From: Streptococcus uberis
GTDB taxonomy: Bacteria > Bacillota > Bacilli > Lactobacillales > Streptococcaceae
DNA: 43,447 nt
Assembly: GCF_000785785.1 (NCBI RefSeq)
Contig: NZ_JRQN01000018.1
Coordinates: 1-43,447 of the forward strand
Direction: 5' to 3'
Shown one piece after another: positions 8,030-16,588 of the stretch; positions within the stretch are counted from its first letter, which is position 1, and the number at the start of each line of letters is the position of its first letter. Below the pieces are notes generated by a model. The model was not told where the DNA came from and searched no databases. It saw nothing but the letters and a program-made list of their open reading frames with translations. Both the position numbers and the translations under genes were made by a program.

Positions 8030-8842
8030 TTATTCAGGTTGTTTACCGATATAAGCTAAGATACCACCGTCAACATAAAGTATATGTCCATTGACAAAGT
8101 TAGATGCATCACTTGCTAAGAATACAGCAGGAGCAGCTAAATCTTCTGAAGTACCCCATCTTGCTGCAGGTGTTTTTGAGATAATAAATTGATCAAAAGG
8201 ATGTGGAGTTCCATCTGCTTGTTTTTCTCTAAGTGGAGCAGTTTGTGGTGTAGCAATATAGCCAGGGCCAATGCCGTTACATTGAATATTAGCTGAACCG
8301 AATTCAGATGCAATATTCTTTGTTAACATTTTTAAACCACCTTTGGCAGCAGCATAAGCAGCAACTGTTTCGCGACCAAGTTCACTCATCATTGAACAAA
8401 TATTAATGATTTTACCATGGCCTTTTTCAATCATGCCTGGTAAAACAGCTTTTGAGACAATAAATGGTGCGTTTAAGTCAATATCAACAACCTGACGGAA
8501 ATCTGCTGATGACATTTCCAACATTGGTGTACGTTTAATAATACCAGCATTATTAACTAAGATATCAATGACACCAACATCTTCTTTAATTTGTTTGACC
8601 ATTGCTTGGATGCCTTCTTCATCAGTAACGTCGCAGACGTAACCGTGAGCTGTAATTCCGATTTCCTTGTAGGCATCAATTCCTTTTTGAACAAGCTCTT
8701 CTTTAATGTCGTTGAAAACAATAGTAGCGCCAGCCTCAGCTAATGCACTAGCAATTGAAAATCCAATGCCATATGAAGCTCCTGTAACGAGTGCAACTTT
8801 TCCTTGTAAAGAAAAATGTTTTTCTAAAAATGTATTTTCCAT
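8030..8842 (-). CDS. dhuD: Short-chain dehydrogenase DhuD (KduD-like)
   Basis: The 270-residue classical SDR enzyme reduces the DhuI product to 2-keto-3-deoxygluconate with a nicotinamide cofactor. It has the cofactor motif TGASYGIG (residues ~20-27), NNAG (~97-100), the catalytic Ser-Tyr-Lys set with YAAAKGG (~164-170), and a C-terminal FVNGHILYVDGG. The start ATG at 8842 follows GGAGGA. It is the first gene of the leftward uronate operon and is transcribed from a promoter carrying two RegR-like operators. Confidence 0.92.
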   Translation of the reverse strand: MENTFLEKHFSLQGKVALVTGASYGIGFSIASALAEAGATIVFNDIKEELVQKGIDAYKEIGITAHGYVCDVTDEEGIQAMVKQIKEDVGVIDILVNNAGIIKRTPMLEMSSADFRQVVDIDLNAPFIVSKAVLPGMIEKGHGKIINICSMMSELGRETVAAYAAAKGGLKMLTKNIASEFGSANIQCNGIGPGYIATPQTAPLREKQADGTPHPFDQFIISKTPAARWGTSEDLAAPAVFLASDASNFVNGHILYVDGGILAYIGKQPE

Positions 8843-8865
8843 ATGTGTCCTCCAAATTTTAGGCA

Positions 8866-8879
8866 GTAAACCCGTTTAC
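8866..8879. promoter_or_regulatory. RegR-type operator O1 (dhuD side)
   Basis: GTAAACCCGTTTAC differs by one base from a perfect palindrome. It lies just downstream of the dhuD -10 box, covering the start region. The same form recurs at the other two promoters of the locus. Confidence 0.8.
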
Positions 8880-8883
8880 GTGA

Positions 8884-8912
8884 ATATTATCAAAGTAAAC
8901 CGGTTTTGTCAA
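8884..8912 (-). promoter_or_regulatory. Promoter of the dhuD-dhuI-kdgK-kdgA operon
   Basis: On the minus strand TTGACA (8912-8907), 17 bp, then TAATAT (8889-8884). The operator at 8895-8908 occupies the spacer, and 8866-8879 lies just downstream, so repressor bound at either would block RNA polymerase. Confidence 0.8.
8895..8908. promoter_or_regulatory. RegR-type operator O2 (dhuD promoter spacer)
   Basis: GTAAACCGGTTTTG holds the core AAACCGGTTT palindrome. It is located between the -35 and -10 boxes of the dhuD promoter. Confidence 0.8.
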
Positions 8913-9061
8913 GAAAAGAACTACACAATTATGGCAAAGATTTTTTTAAATGGTGATTTTGATCTGCGAAATTACCGTTATCTAATGAAAGAAAGTCAAA
9001 AAAATGTAAAAACATGAGTTTTTCACAGAAAACAAATAATAATTTTCTTTTAAAAAAGTGA

Positions 9062-9090
9062 TTGACAGATGATTTTGAAAACGCTATAAT
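9062..9090 (+). promoter_or_regulatory. Promoter of the PTS-ugl operon
   Basis: TTGACA (9062-9067), 17 bp, TATAAT (9085-9090): a full sigma-A consensus. Such a strong promoter needs tight repression, supplied by the operator at 9102-9115. Confidence 0.9.
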
Positions 9091-9101
9091 CAATTTATTA
9101 A

Positions 9102-9115
9102 GTAAACCGGTAAAC
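9102..9115. promoter_or_regulatory. RegR-type operator O3 (PTS operon)
   Basis: GTAAACCGGTAAAC keeps the left half-site and CCGG centre, with a less perfect right half. It is placed 12 bp after the -10 box, over the start of transcription. Confidence 0.75.
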
Positions 9116-9130
9116 TCAAAAGGAGGTAGC

Positions 9131-9559
9131 ATGACAAAAATAATTGTTGTAGCACATGGTCAATTCCCAAATGGCATTTTAACTTCACTAGAATTAATAG
9201 CAGGTCAACAAGAAGATGTAGTAGCTATTAATTTTACTGCTGGTAAATCTGCTGATCAGCTAAAAGAAGAAATTCAGAATGAATTGTCTGAAAATCAAGA
9301 TATTTTAATCTTAACTGATTTACTTGGTGGCACACCATTTAATATTTCATCAACCTTGTCAGTTGAACATGGGGATAAAAATATTAAAGTATTATCAGGT
9401 TTAAATTTAGCAATGTTGCTTGAAGCTGCATTTACACGAACTATTGAAAGTAATTTAGATAGTTTAGCTGATAAAGTGATTGAAGCTGCTCAAAATGGTA
9501 TTAGTGACTTTTCTAAATGTCTTTTAGAAGATGAAGAAAGCTTTGAAGGAGGGATATAA
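9131..9559 (+). CDS. agaF: PTS mannose-family EIIA component
   Basis: The 142-residue cytoplasmic EIIA domain of the mannose/fructose/sorbose PTS family accepts phosphate from HPr on a histidine. The probable active residue is His9 in VVAHGQFPNG. LTDLLGGTPFN (~residues 61-71) is the second family signature. The start ATG 9131 follows AGGAGG at 9121-9126; in-frame sequence further upstream is promoter. It heads the rightward hyaluronan operon and overlaps no neighbour; ugl begins just after its stop. It would energise uptake of unsaturated hyaluronan disaccharides with the EIIB, EIIC and EIID proteins downstream. Confidence 0.93.
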   Translation: MTKIIVVAHGQFPNGILTSLELIAGQQEDVVAINFTAGKSADQLKEEIQNELSENQDILILTDLLGGTPFNISSTLSVEHGDKNIKVLSGLNLAMLLEAAFTRTIESNLDSLADKVIEAAQNGISDFSKCLLEDEESFEGGI

Positions 9560-9560
9560 G

Positions 9561-10757
9561 GTGAATGAAATTAAAAAAATTGTCTTAGAACCAATCGAAA
9601 ATCCTAACAAATTTTTAGATACTAAGCTTTTAACCAAGAGTGAAATTGAAAAGGCTATTCAAGATGCTTTAGCACAACTTTCAATTAATAGTGATTATTT
9701 TAAAGAAGAGTTTCCAACACCTGCCACAAAAGATAATGTGTATCCTATTATGGACAATACAGAATGGACAAATGGCTTTTGGACAGGTTGCTTATGGTTA
9801 GCATATGACTATTCAAAAGATGACAAGTTTAAAGCTTTAGGACATAAAAACGTTCTGTCATTCTTAGATCGTGTTGAAAAGAGAATTGAATTAGATCATC
9901 ATGATTTAGGTTTCTTGTATACGCCTTCTTGTATGGCTCAATATAGAATTGATAAGAGTCCAGAAGCTAGAGAAGCATCTATTAAAGCTGCTGATAAATT
10001 GATTGAACGTTTCCAAGAAAAAGGTGGCTTCATTCAAGCCTGGGGTGAGCTCGGCAAGAAAGAAGATTACAGATTAATCATCGACTGCCTCTTAAACATT
10101 CAACTCTTATTCTTTGCATATGAAGAAACAGGTGATGTCCGTTATAAGGAAATTGCAGAAAAGCATTTTTATGCCTCAGCAAATACTGTTATTCGTGATG
10201 ATGCCTCTTCATTCCATACCTATTATTTTGATCCTGAAACAGGCGCACCATTAAAAGGTGTGACACGTCAAGGTTATAATGATGAGTCTTCATGGGCTAG
10301 AGGACAAGCTTGGGGTATTTATGGTATTCCATTATCTTATCGCAAAATGAAAGATGAGAATCAAATTGATTTATTTAAAGGAATGACTAATTATTTCTTA
10401 AATAGATTACCAAAAGATTGTGTATCTTATTGGGATTTGATCTTTAATGATGGTTCAGATCAATCAAGAGATTCTTCAGCAACAGCAACTGCAGTTTGTG
10501 GCATTCATGAAATGTTGAAATATTTACCTGAAGTAGATTCAGATAAAGAAATTTACAAATATGCTATGCATGCTATGCTAAGAAGTCTGATTGATAATTA
10601 CGCAAATAAAGAATTTAGCCTAGGTAGACCATTACTCTTACATGGTGTCTATTCTTGGCATTCTGGAAAAGGTGTTGACGAAGGTAATATTTGGGGTGAC
10701 TACTATTACCTAGAAGCACTATTAAGATTCTATAAAGATTGGGAAGTATACTGGTAA
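9561..10757 (+). CDS. ugl: Unsaturated glucuronyl hydrolase (GH88)
   Basis: The 398-residue GH88 enzyme hydrates the vinyl ether of unsaturated glucuronyl disaccharides in the cytoplasm, freeing the 4,5-unsaturated uronic acid and an amino sugar. The start is GTG 9561 with AAGGAGGG upstream. With this start the two conserved aspartates fall at Asp115 (HHDLGFLY) and Asp175 (IIDCLLN), matching the catalytic positions I recall for the S. agalactiae enzyme. That supports the GTG choice. Aromatic residues lining the (alpha/alpha)6 barrel cleft are plentiful (WTNGFWTGCLW). The product feeds DhuI, encoded on the other strand. Confidence 0.95.
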   Translation: MNEIKKIVLEPIENPNKFLDTKLLTKSEIEKAIQDALAQLSINSDYFKEEFPTPATKDNVYPIMDNTEWTNGFWTGCLWLAYDYSKDDKFKALGHKNVLSFLDRVEKRIELDHHDLGFLYTPSCMAQYRIDKSPEAREASIKAADKLIERFQEKGGFIQAWGELGKKEDYRLIIDCLLNIQLLFFAYEETGDVRYKEIAEKHFYASANTVIRDDASSFHTYYFDPETGAPLKGVTRQGYNDESSWARGQAWGIYGIPLSYRKMKDENQIDLFKGMTNYFLNRLPKDCVSYWDLIFNDGSDQSRDSSATATAVCGIHEMLKYLPEVDSDKEIYKYAMHAMLRSLIDNYANKEFSLGRPLLLHGVYSWHSGKGVDEGNIWGDYYYLEALLRFYKDWEVYW

Positions 10758-10781
10758 TAAGTTACTAGATGAGGAAAAATT

Positions 10782-11261
10782 ATGACAACACCAAATATTG
10801 TTATGACACGTGTCGATGAACGATTAATCCATGGTCAAGGCCAAATGTGGGTAAAATTTTTAAGCTGTAATACGGTTATTGTAGTTAATGATGCCGTTTC
10901 TACAGATAAAATTCAACAAACTTTGATGAAAACTGTCGTTCCAAGTTCAATTGCTCTAAGATTCTTTAGTGTCGACAAAGTAATTGATATTATTCATAAA
11001 GCAAGTCCAGCTCAATCAATCTTTTTAATTGTTAAAGATTTGAAAGATGCGCTTAGATTAGTCAAAGGCGGCGTTCCAATCGATGAAATTAACATTGGAA
11101 ACATTCATAATGCTGAAGGTAAAGAACAAGTAACACGTTCAATTTTCCTAGGGCAAGAAGATAAGGATGCTATTAAACTTATGAACGAAAAATACAATGT
11201 TAAGTTTAATACTAAAACAACACCAACTGGTAATGATGGGCTGCCCCAATTAATATTTTAG
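10782..11261 (+). CDS. agaV: PTS mannose-family EIIB component
   Basis: The 159-residue EIIB domain carries the family signature MTRVDERLIHGQGQ, in which His17 takes phosphate from EIIA and passes it to the sugar. The middle shows KGGVPIDEINIGNIHN, typical of this family. ATG 10782 is 24 bp after ugl, with GAGGAAA upstream. The protein appears complete, unlike the two membrane subunits downstream. Confidence 0.94.
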   Translation: MTTPNIVMTRVDERLIHGQGQMWVKFLSCNTVIVVNDAVSTDKIQQTLMKTVVPSSIALRFFSVDKVIDIIHKASPAQSIFLIVKDLKDALRLVKGGVPIDEINIGNIHNAEGKEQVTRSIFLGQEDKDAIKLMNEKYNVKFNTKTTPTGNDGLPQLIF

Positions 11262-11290
11262 AAAAAGTTTAATCTTATAAGGAGATTTTT

Positions 11291-12156
11291 ATGACAATCA
11301 GTTTATTCCAAGCAATTCTAATCGGCTTGTGGACAGCGTTCTGTTTTAGTGGAATGCTACTTGGACTATACACCAATAGATGTATCGTTTTATCATTTGG
11401 TGTGGGAATTATTTTAGGTGATATTCCAACAGCTTTGGCTGTGGGAGCAATCTCAGAACTTGCTTATATGGGATTTGGTGTTGGTGCCGGTGGTACAGTT
11501 CCGCCAAACCCAATCGGACCTGGTATTTTTGGGACATTAATGGCTATTACAACAGTTGCAGCCAAAGATAAAATTACGCCAGAAGCAGCACTTGCTTTAT
11601 CTACACCGATTGCTGTTGGAATCCAATTTATCCAAACTGCAGTCTATACAGCCTTCGCTGGTGCACCTGGAGCGGCTAAAAAAGCTCTTCAAAATGGAGA
11701 CTTTAAAAAATTCAAAATTGCAGCAAACGGAACGATTTGGGCATTTGCGGCTGTCGGTTTCATATTAGGGATTACAGGTGCCTTGTCAATGGATACATTA
11801 ACAAAACTATTTGCAATGATTCCTCCTGTATTGCTTAATGGATTAACTTTAGCAGGTAAAATGTTACCAGCTATTGGCTTTGCATGATTTTATCTGTAAT
11901 GGCTAAGAAAGAACTTATTCCATACATTATCTTAGGTTATGTTTTAGCAGTTTACTTTGGTTTACCAGTCTTAACACCAACAGCTAATGAAGCAGGTGTA
12001 TTAACAGGTATTTCAACTGGATCAGTTGTCGGTATCCCTACAATTGGTGTCGCTTTAATTGCAACTATTTTTGCACTTATTGATATTTATAAAAAACCAA
12101 CCACTTCAGTAGTTGAGAATGAATCTGAGGGAGATGACCACGATGACTGGATCTAA
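11291..12156 (+). pseudogene. agaW: PTS EIIC component, split by a one-base deletion
   Basis: The gene encodes the sugar-translocating EIIC subunit of the mannose-family PTS. The first frame (198 residues) begins MTISLFQAILIGLW and carries the GAGGTVPPNP region. It stops prematurely at 11885-11887 after LPAIGFA. The second frame (from ATG 11884) continues MILSVMAKKELIPYI to the normal end. Restoring one A (GCATGA to GCAATGA) joins them into a protein of about 288 residues. The stop and new start overlap as ATGA, so the two halves might be translated in a coupled way. Whether they assemble is unknown. A sequencing error is equally possible. Confidence 0.88.
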
Positions 12157-12957
12157 TAAATTAGTAAAAAGTGATTATACAAAAACGGCCTTACGTGCTT
12201 CTACTTACAAAACGGCTTTAACTACAGTAACTATCAAGGGATTGGTTATGCTAACGTAATTTATCCTGCTTTAAAGAAACACTATGGTGAAGATAAAGAA
12301 GGCCTTGCAAAAGCACTAGAAGAAAACGTAGAATTCTACAATACAAATCCACATTTCTTACCATTTGTAACAAGTTTACACTTGGCCATGTTAGATAATG
12401 AACGTCCAGAAGAAGAAATTCGTGGCTTCAAGATGGCTTTAATGGGTCCACTTGCAGGTATTGGTGATTCACTGTCACAATTCTGTTTGGCGCCACTATT
12501 TTCTACAATTGCAGCATCACTAGCAACAGATGGATTAGTCTTAGGTCCAATCTTATTCTTCGTGGCCATGAATGCTATTTTGACAGGTATTAAATTAGCT
12601 ACTGGTTTATATGGTTATAAATTAGGAACAAGTTTTATTGATAAACTTAGTGAACAAATGGCAGTTGTTTCAAGAGCTGCAAATATCATTGGGGTAACTG
12701 TTATTTCAAGTTTGGCAGCTACACAAGTTAAATTGTCAATTCCATATACATTTGCGCCAGATAAAGTTACCAATGCTTCTCAAAAAATTGTAACTGTTCA
12801 AGGGATGCTAGATAAAATTGCACCAGCAATGTTACCAGTATTATATACACTATTAATGTTCTATTTAATTAAAAATAAAAAATGGTCTACATATAAACTT
12901 GTAATTTTAACAGTAATCATTGGTATTATTGGTAGCTGGTTAGGTATTCTTGCTTAA
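12143..12957 (+). pseudogene. agaD: PTS EIID component with an early one-base deletion
   Basis: The EIID membrane subunit starts at ATG 12143, overlapping the EIIC end by 14 bp, with GAGGGAG upstream. The first residues MTGSNKLVKSDYTKTALRA are in frame. At 12199-12201 a T is missing (GCTTCTAC where GCTTTCTAC is expected), and translation ends soon after at a TAA near 12260. Read in the corrected frame it gives a full EIID of about 271 residues, with MALMGPLAGIGDSLSQF and GLYGYKLG signatures and a C-terminal membrane segment. No good internal start would restore function, so the subunit is lost unless the deletion is an error. Confidence 0.88.
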
Positions 12958-12965
12958 TTTATGAC

Positions 12966-13000
12966 AAAAGGATTGGTATCTATTTACCACATCCTTTTTG
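12966..13000 (+). terminator. Partial terminator between EIID and the lyase gene
   Basis: AAAAGGATTGGT pairs with ACCACATCCTTTT, followed by T runs (12991-13007). It lies within the operon, so it probably lowers rather than ends transcription into the lyase. Confidence 0.65.
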
Positions 13001-13025
13001 CCTTTTTAAAGAAGTTAGGAAAAAT

Positions 13026-14945
13026 ATGGAAAGTAAAACAGAGACTTTAGTCAGTCAATTTTTTAAATCTTTCGAAGAAGGATTCTGTAGAGATTATATT
13101 AAAACTTATAATCAGACAGATTACAAACGCATCAAAGAAAACGTCGATTTGCTGATGGAGAATACTTTCATTTTTAATGATAATTGGGATATGGAGCCTT
13201 GCCCTGTTCCCTATCACTTGGAAGTAATCCATTGGGATAAGCAGGTGACTGATGATCCTGAATGGAATTTTATGTTAAATCGACAGTCCTATTTATACAA
13301 ATTAGTTGTGGTCTATCTCGTTGAAGGGGATGACAAATATCTTGATAAAATCAAATATTTTATTTTTGATTGGATTGGTAGAGACTATCTATTAGATAAA
13401 AATTCCTTAACATCTAGAACTTTAGATACTGGTATTAGATGTTTGGCATGGTTAAAAGCACTTCTGTTTTTAAAGCGATTTAATGCCATTAGTAAAACAG
13501 AAGAAGATAAAATTATCTCTTCAGTAAGAAAACAATTTGTCTTCTTGTATGACAATTACATTGAAAAATATACCCTAAGTAATTGGGGCATCTTGCAGAC
13601 GACAGCTATCTTAGCTTGGTTTTATTACTATGAGGATGCAATACAATTAGCAGAGATAAAAGAGTTTGCTGAAAAAGAACTTTTTGAGCAAATTAGATTA
13701 CAGGTCCTTGAAGATGGTAGTCAATATGAACAATCAATCATGTACCATGTTGAAGTCTATAGATCACTGCTTGAGTTGGCCATCTTGGTTCCATCCTATA
13801 AAGGTCTTTATCAGTCGACATTGGTTGAGATGAGTGAATACATCTATATGATGACAGGTCCAGACCATCATCAATTTGCCTTTGGGGATAGTGATGTTAC
13901 TGATACCCGAGATATATTAACCATGTCGGCTGTCCTTCTACAGTCAAATCGACTAGCCTCAAAATCTTTTAATCACTTAGATATTGAATCACTTCTCTAT
14001 TTTGGAGAAAAAGGTGTGGAGACCTTTAAGGAGCTTAAGCCACTTGAAACATGTAAAGAAGGGCGACTATTTGAGTCCAGTGGCCATGTTTGCTTACATG
14101 ATCACCGTCGTTTCCTTTTTTACAAATGTGGCCCATTAGGAAGTGCACATAGTCATAGTGACCAAAATAGTATCTGTCTCTATGATCAGGGACGGCCAAT
14201 TTTTGTTGACCCAGGTCGTTATACCTATGAAGAGGATAGTTTGCGGCATGAACTAAGAAGTTCTAAGGGGCATTCAACTTGTTTAATTGATGATCAAGCA
14301 GTGGAAGCCGTCAAAGATTCATGGAGTTACTTTACTTATCCAAATGCTGACTACTTGACCTTAAAAGAAGAGAATGATCTGTCATTGATTGAATCTAGCT
14401 TTTCTTCTCAGCTAGAAGATGGGGTGAAATTAATACACAAGCGAAGCGTTCTAGCATTGCCACATGGGATTACCTTAATTCTTGATAAGCTTAATTGCCC
14501 AGGGGAACACCGTCTAACAACGCAGTTTATACTGGATGATCAGGTGATTTTTAATGAACAGACGGTGAATGATTTACAACTTACAAGTGATAATCCCTTC
14601 AGAGAAGAGCAGTTGGCTATTTCTAAAAGATACAATGAATTTACGCAGAGTAAAAAAATTGTCAAAGAGGCTAAGTTCAAAGATGTCATATATGATTATA
14701 CCTTATTAACAGATAAGAATTGTCTGGTTAAGCGCCAGCCATTGCTTCAAACGGGTAGCAATAAAGAATTAAAGAATAGTTTTGGTTTTGAGATAATCGG
14801 AGATGATTATCATTATGTGATTGGAATCCAAGCGGAGGATATCCTAAGTGGTGATAAACTATATAAAGTTGATGGTGTGAAATGTAGAGGAAAAATTGTC
14901 GTTATAGATAAAAAGTCTAAAAACATTTACAGACTGAAAAGTTAA
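13026..14945 (+). CDS. Heparinase II/III-family oligo-hyaluronate lyase
   Basis: The 639-residue protein has the alpha/alpha-toroid plus beta-sandwich plan of heparinase II/III-like lyases. Visible landmarks are NWGILQTTAI (~187), QYEQSIMYHVEVYRS (~234-248) with candidate catalytic Tyr/His, and the C-terminal GSAHSHSDQNS (~375) and FVDPGRYTY motifs. No signal peptide is present, so it acts in the cytoplasm on imported hyaluronan oligosaccharides too long for Ugl. The start ATG 13026 follows AGTTAGGAAAA. It lies at the end of the PTS-ugl operon and before regR, as in other streptococci, although the yajC gene found at this point in pneumococcus is absent. A 3' fragment of a second copy lies at 272-754. 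Confidence 0.9.
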   Translation: MESKTETLVSQFFKSFEEGFCRDYIKTYNQTDYKRIKENVDLLMENTFIFNDNWDMEPCPVPYHLEVIHWDKQVTDDPEWNFMLNRQSYLYKLVVVYLVEGDDKYLDKIKYFIFDWIGRDYLLDKNSLTSRTLDTGIRCLAWLKALLFLKRFNAISKTEEDKIISSVRKQFVFLYDNYIEKYTLSNWGILQTTAILAWFYYYEDAIQLAEIKEFAEKELFEQIRLQVLEDGSQYEQSIMYHVEVYRSLLELAILVPSYKGLYQSTLVEMSEYIYMMTGPDHHQFAFGDSDVTDTRDILTMSAVLLQSNRLASKSFNHLDIESLLYFGEKGVETFKELKPLETCKEGRLFESSGHVCLHDHRRFLFYKCGPLGSAHSHSDQNSICLYDQGRPIFVDPGRYTYEEDSLRHELRSSKGHSTCLIDDQAVEAVKDSWSYFTYPNADYLTLKEENDLSLIESSFSSQLEDGVKLIHKRSVLALPHGITLILDKLNCPGEHRLTTQFILDDQVIFNEQTVNDLQLTSDNPFREEQLAISKRYNEFTQSKKIVKEAKFKDVIYDYTLLTDKNCLVKRQPLLQTGSNKELKNSFGFEIIGDDYHYVIGIQAEDILSGDKLYKVDGVKCRGKIVVIDKKSKNIYRLKS

Positions 14946-14985
14946 GTCATTTAGTTACCAACTTACTGCCTGTCAAGTATTAATA

Positions 14986-14994
14986 TGTTATACT
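14986..14994 (+). promoter_or_regulatory. Extended -10 promoter of regR
   Basis: TGTTATACT is a perfect extended -10 (TGN-TATACT). No good -35 is seen. A TATACT is also kept in front of the decayed copy. Confidence 0.6.
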
Positions 14995-15036
14995 AATCTT
15001 ATTAAAAAGGAAAATCATCAAGAAGGGAAATTTAGT

Positions 15037-16044
15037 TTGTCAAAAAAAATTACAATAACGGATATTGCACAACTATCTAATACATCAAAGACAACTGTAT
15101 CCTTTTATCTAAATCAAAAGTTCGAAAAGATGTCAGAAGAGACAAGGAAAAGAATTGAAGATGTTATTAAAGAAACAGGTTATAAACCAAGTGCTCTAGC
15201 TCGTAGTATGAACTCTAAAAGAACCAATTTGATTGGGGTATTGATAGGAGATATCACGAATACTTTTTCAAATCAAATTGTAAAGGGAATAGAAACAGTT
15301 ACCAAAGAAAATAATTATCAAGTTTTAATTGGAAATAGTAATTATGATTCTAAAAATGAAGATTATTACATTGAAAATATGCTGAATTTAGGTGTTGATG
15401 GCTTTATTATTCAACCAACATCTAATTTTAGAAAATATTCAAGAATCATTAATGAAAAAGAAAAACATATGGTGTTTTTTGATAGTCAATTATATGAACA
15501 TAAAACAAACTGGGTAAAAACAAATAATTATGATGCTGTTTATGACATGATTCAATCTGCAATTGAAAAAGGCTATGAAGAATTTGTCATGATTACAGCA
15601 GATCCGAGTCTCTTGAGTACAAGGATTGAACGTGCTTCAGGGTTTATTGATGCTTTATCAGAAAAAAACTTAGACTTTAAAAAATTAATCATTGAACAGG
15701 ATGATACAGATACTAAATATTTAGAAGATTATTTGAATCAAGTTGTTGATCGAAAGAAAAAGACTTTAGTTTTTGTTCCTAATTGTTGGGCACTCCATAT
15801 GGTCTTTGAAGTGATGAAAAAATTAGAATTTTCTATGCCTCATATTGGGTTAGTTGGTTTCGACAATCTAGAGTGGACCAACTTTTCATCTCCGACAGTT
15901 ACAACAATTGTCCAACCTGCATTTAATGAAGGAATGGAAGCGGCAAAAATTCTTATAAATGAGATTGAAGGATCAACTTATGGAGAAGCACAAAAAACAT
16001 TTGATTGTAAGATAGAGTGGAAAGAGTCGACTTGTAAAAAATAA
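15037..16044 (+). CDS. regR: LacI-family repressor of hyaluronan genes, RegR
   Basis: The 335-residue LacI/GalR-type repressor has the helix-turn-helix at residues ~5-26 (ITITDIAQLSNTSKTTVSFY), the hinge region with ALARSMNS, and a periplasmic-binding-protein-like effector domain ending NEIEGSTYGE. The start is TTG 15037 with AGAAGGGA upstream. The decayed copy shares the same TTG. In S. pneumoniae RegR represses hyaluronan genes. Here its likely operators are the AAACCGGTTT palindromes at 8866, 8895, 9102 and 19899. The effector is presumably an intermediate of the pathway. It is transcribed on its own and followed by a terminator. Confidence 0.93.
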   Translation: MSKKITITDIAQLSNTSKTTVSFYLNQKFEKMSEETRKRIEDVIKETGYKPSALARSMNSKRTNLIGVLIGDITNTFSNQIVKGIETVTKENNYQVLIGNSNYDSKNEDYYIENMLNLGVDGFIIQPTSNFRKYSRIINEKEKHMVFFDSQLYEHKTNWVKTNNYDAVYDMIQSAIEKGYEEFVMITADPSLLSTRIERASGFIDALSEKNLDFKKLIIEQDDTDTKYLEDYLNQVVDRKKKTLVFVPNCWALHMVFEVMKKLEFSMPHIGLVGFDNLEWTNFSSPTVTTIVQPAFNEGMEAAKILINEIEGSTYGEAQKTFDCKIEWKESTCKK

Positions 16045-16047
16045 CAG

Positions 16048-16086
16048 AACCTCCCCTACAGGAAAAAACTGTAAGGGAGGTTTTTG
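16048..16086 (+). terminator. Terminator after regR
   Basis: AACCTCCCCTACAG pairs with CTGTAAGGGAGGTT, followed by TTTT: a long stem with a typical T tail. Confidence 0.9.
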
Positions 16087-16202
16087 GTGTTCATTATTAA
16101 CTAGAATAAAACAGTCTCAAATGCTAATAAAATTTTAATTTGTAGTATACTATAAGTGAATTAGAAATGGATTGATTTTGTGTATTTAATAAAGGAGATA
16201 AT

Positions 16203-16256
16203 ATGAAGAAATATAAAACTATGTTAGTTGTAATCATTTTTATATGCACTAAATAA
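16203..16256 (+). pseudogene. 17-codon gene start, probably a truncated secreted protein
   Basis: A promoter-like region (TATACT/TATAAG around 16146-16155) and a good RBS (AAAGGAGA) precede ATG 16203. The peptide reads MKKYKTMLVVIIFICTK and stops. Lys-rich start followed by a hydrophobic run is a signal-peptide beginning. The remainder of the gene seems deleted, since a terminator follows immediately. A genuine tiny membrane peptide is possible. Confidence 0.4.
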
Positions 16257-16262
16257 AGCTAA

Positions 16263-16304
16263 AAGAAGCTGGGACAACCTACAAGATGTTCTCAGCTTCT
16301 TTTT
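16263..16304 (+). terminator. Terminator hairpin
   Basis: AGAAGCTG (16264-16271) pairs with CAGCTTCT (16293-16300) and a T run follows. It is of the common streptococcal form with GGGACAACC in the loop. Confidence 0.8.
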
Positions 16305-16588
16305 GACTAGATGGTTTATTGGTTAAGAGATGCTTTCTAATAAATGAGTTAGAGAAAAAGGAAGAGCGCTTCTCCAGGTAGCTGTTAGGACTTTGATGTT
16401 GAATAGAAGATCAGCTAAGTTAATCTGTGGAGACAGATTGCTTTGTGCTTTCAAAAGATGAGAAGGTGAAAGAGATTGCATCGGAAAATTAATCTCTTCA
16501 TGGTTATGAGAGTTACCGTAGCAAGGAATATATTGATACTGTTCAAAATGCTTTAGCCTTACATTGCAAAGGACAGGCAATGAGCTAG
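16305..16588. other. Spacer with degraded coding traces
   Basis: No intact gene is supported. On the plus strand, patches such as SKDEKVKEIASEN and YRSKEYIDTVQNALAL (about 16450-16570) read like a former protein broken by stops and frame changes. I cannot identify the family. The region lies between the facing 3' ends of regR and hylA. Confidence 0.35.

Noticed and set aside
9062..9130. Longer EIIA reading frame beginning at the TTGACA box
   Set aside because: The extra codons are the promoter and operator; AGGAGG and ATG 9131 give the normal EIIA start.
16323..16580. 85-codon minus-strand frame MPVLCNVRLKHFEQ
   Set aside because: No RBS or recognisable domain; the other strand shows more protein-like patches, so I treat it as degraded sequence.
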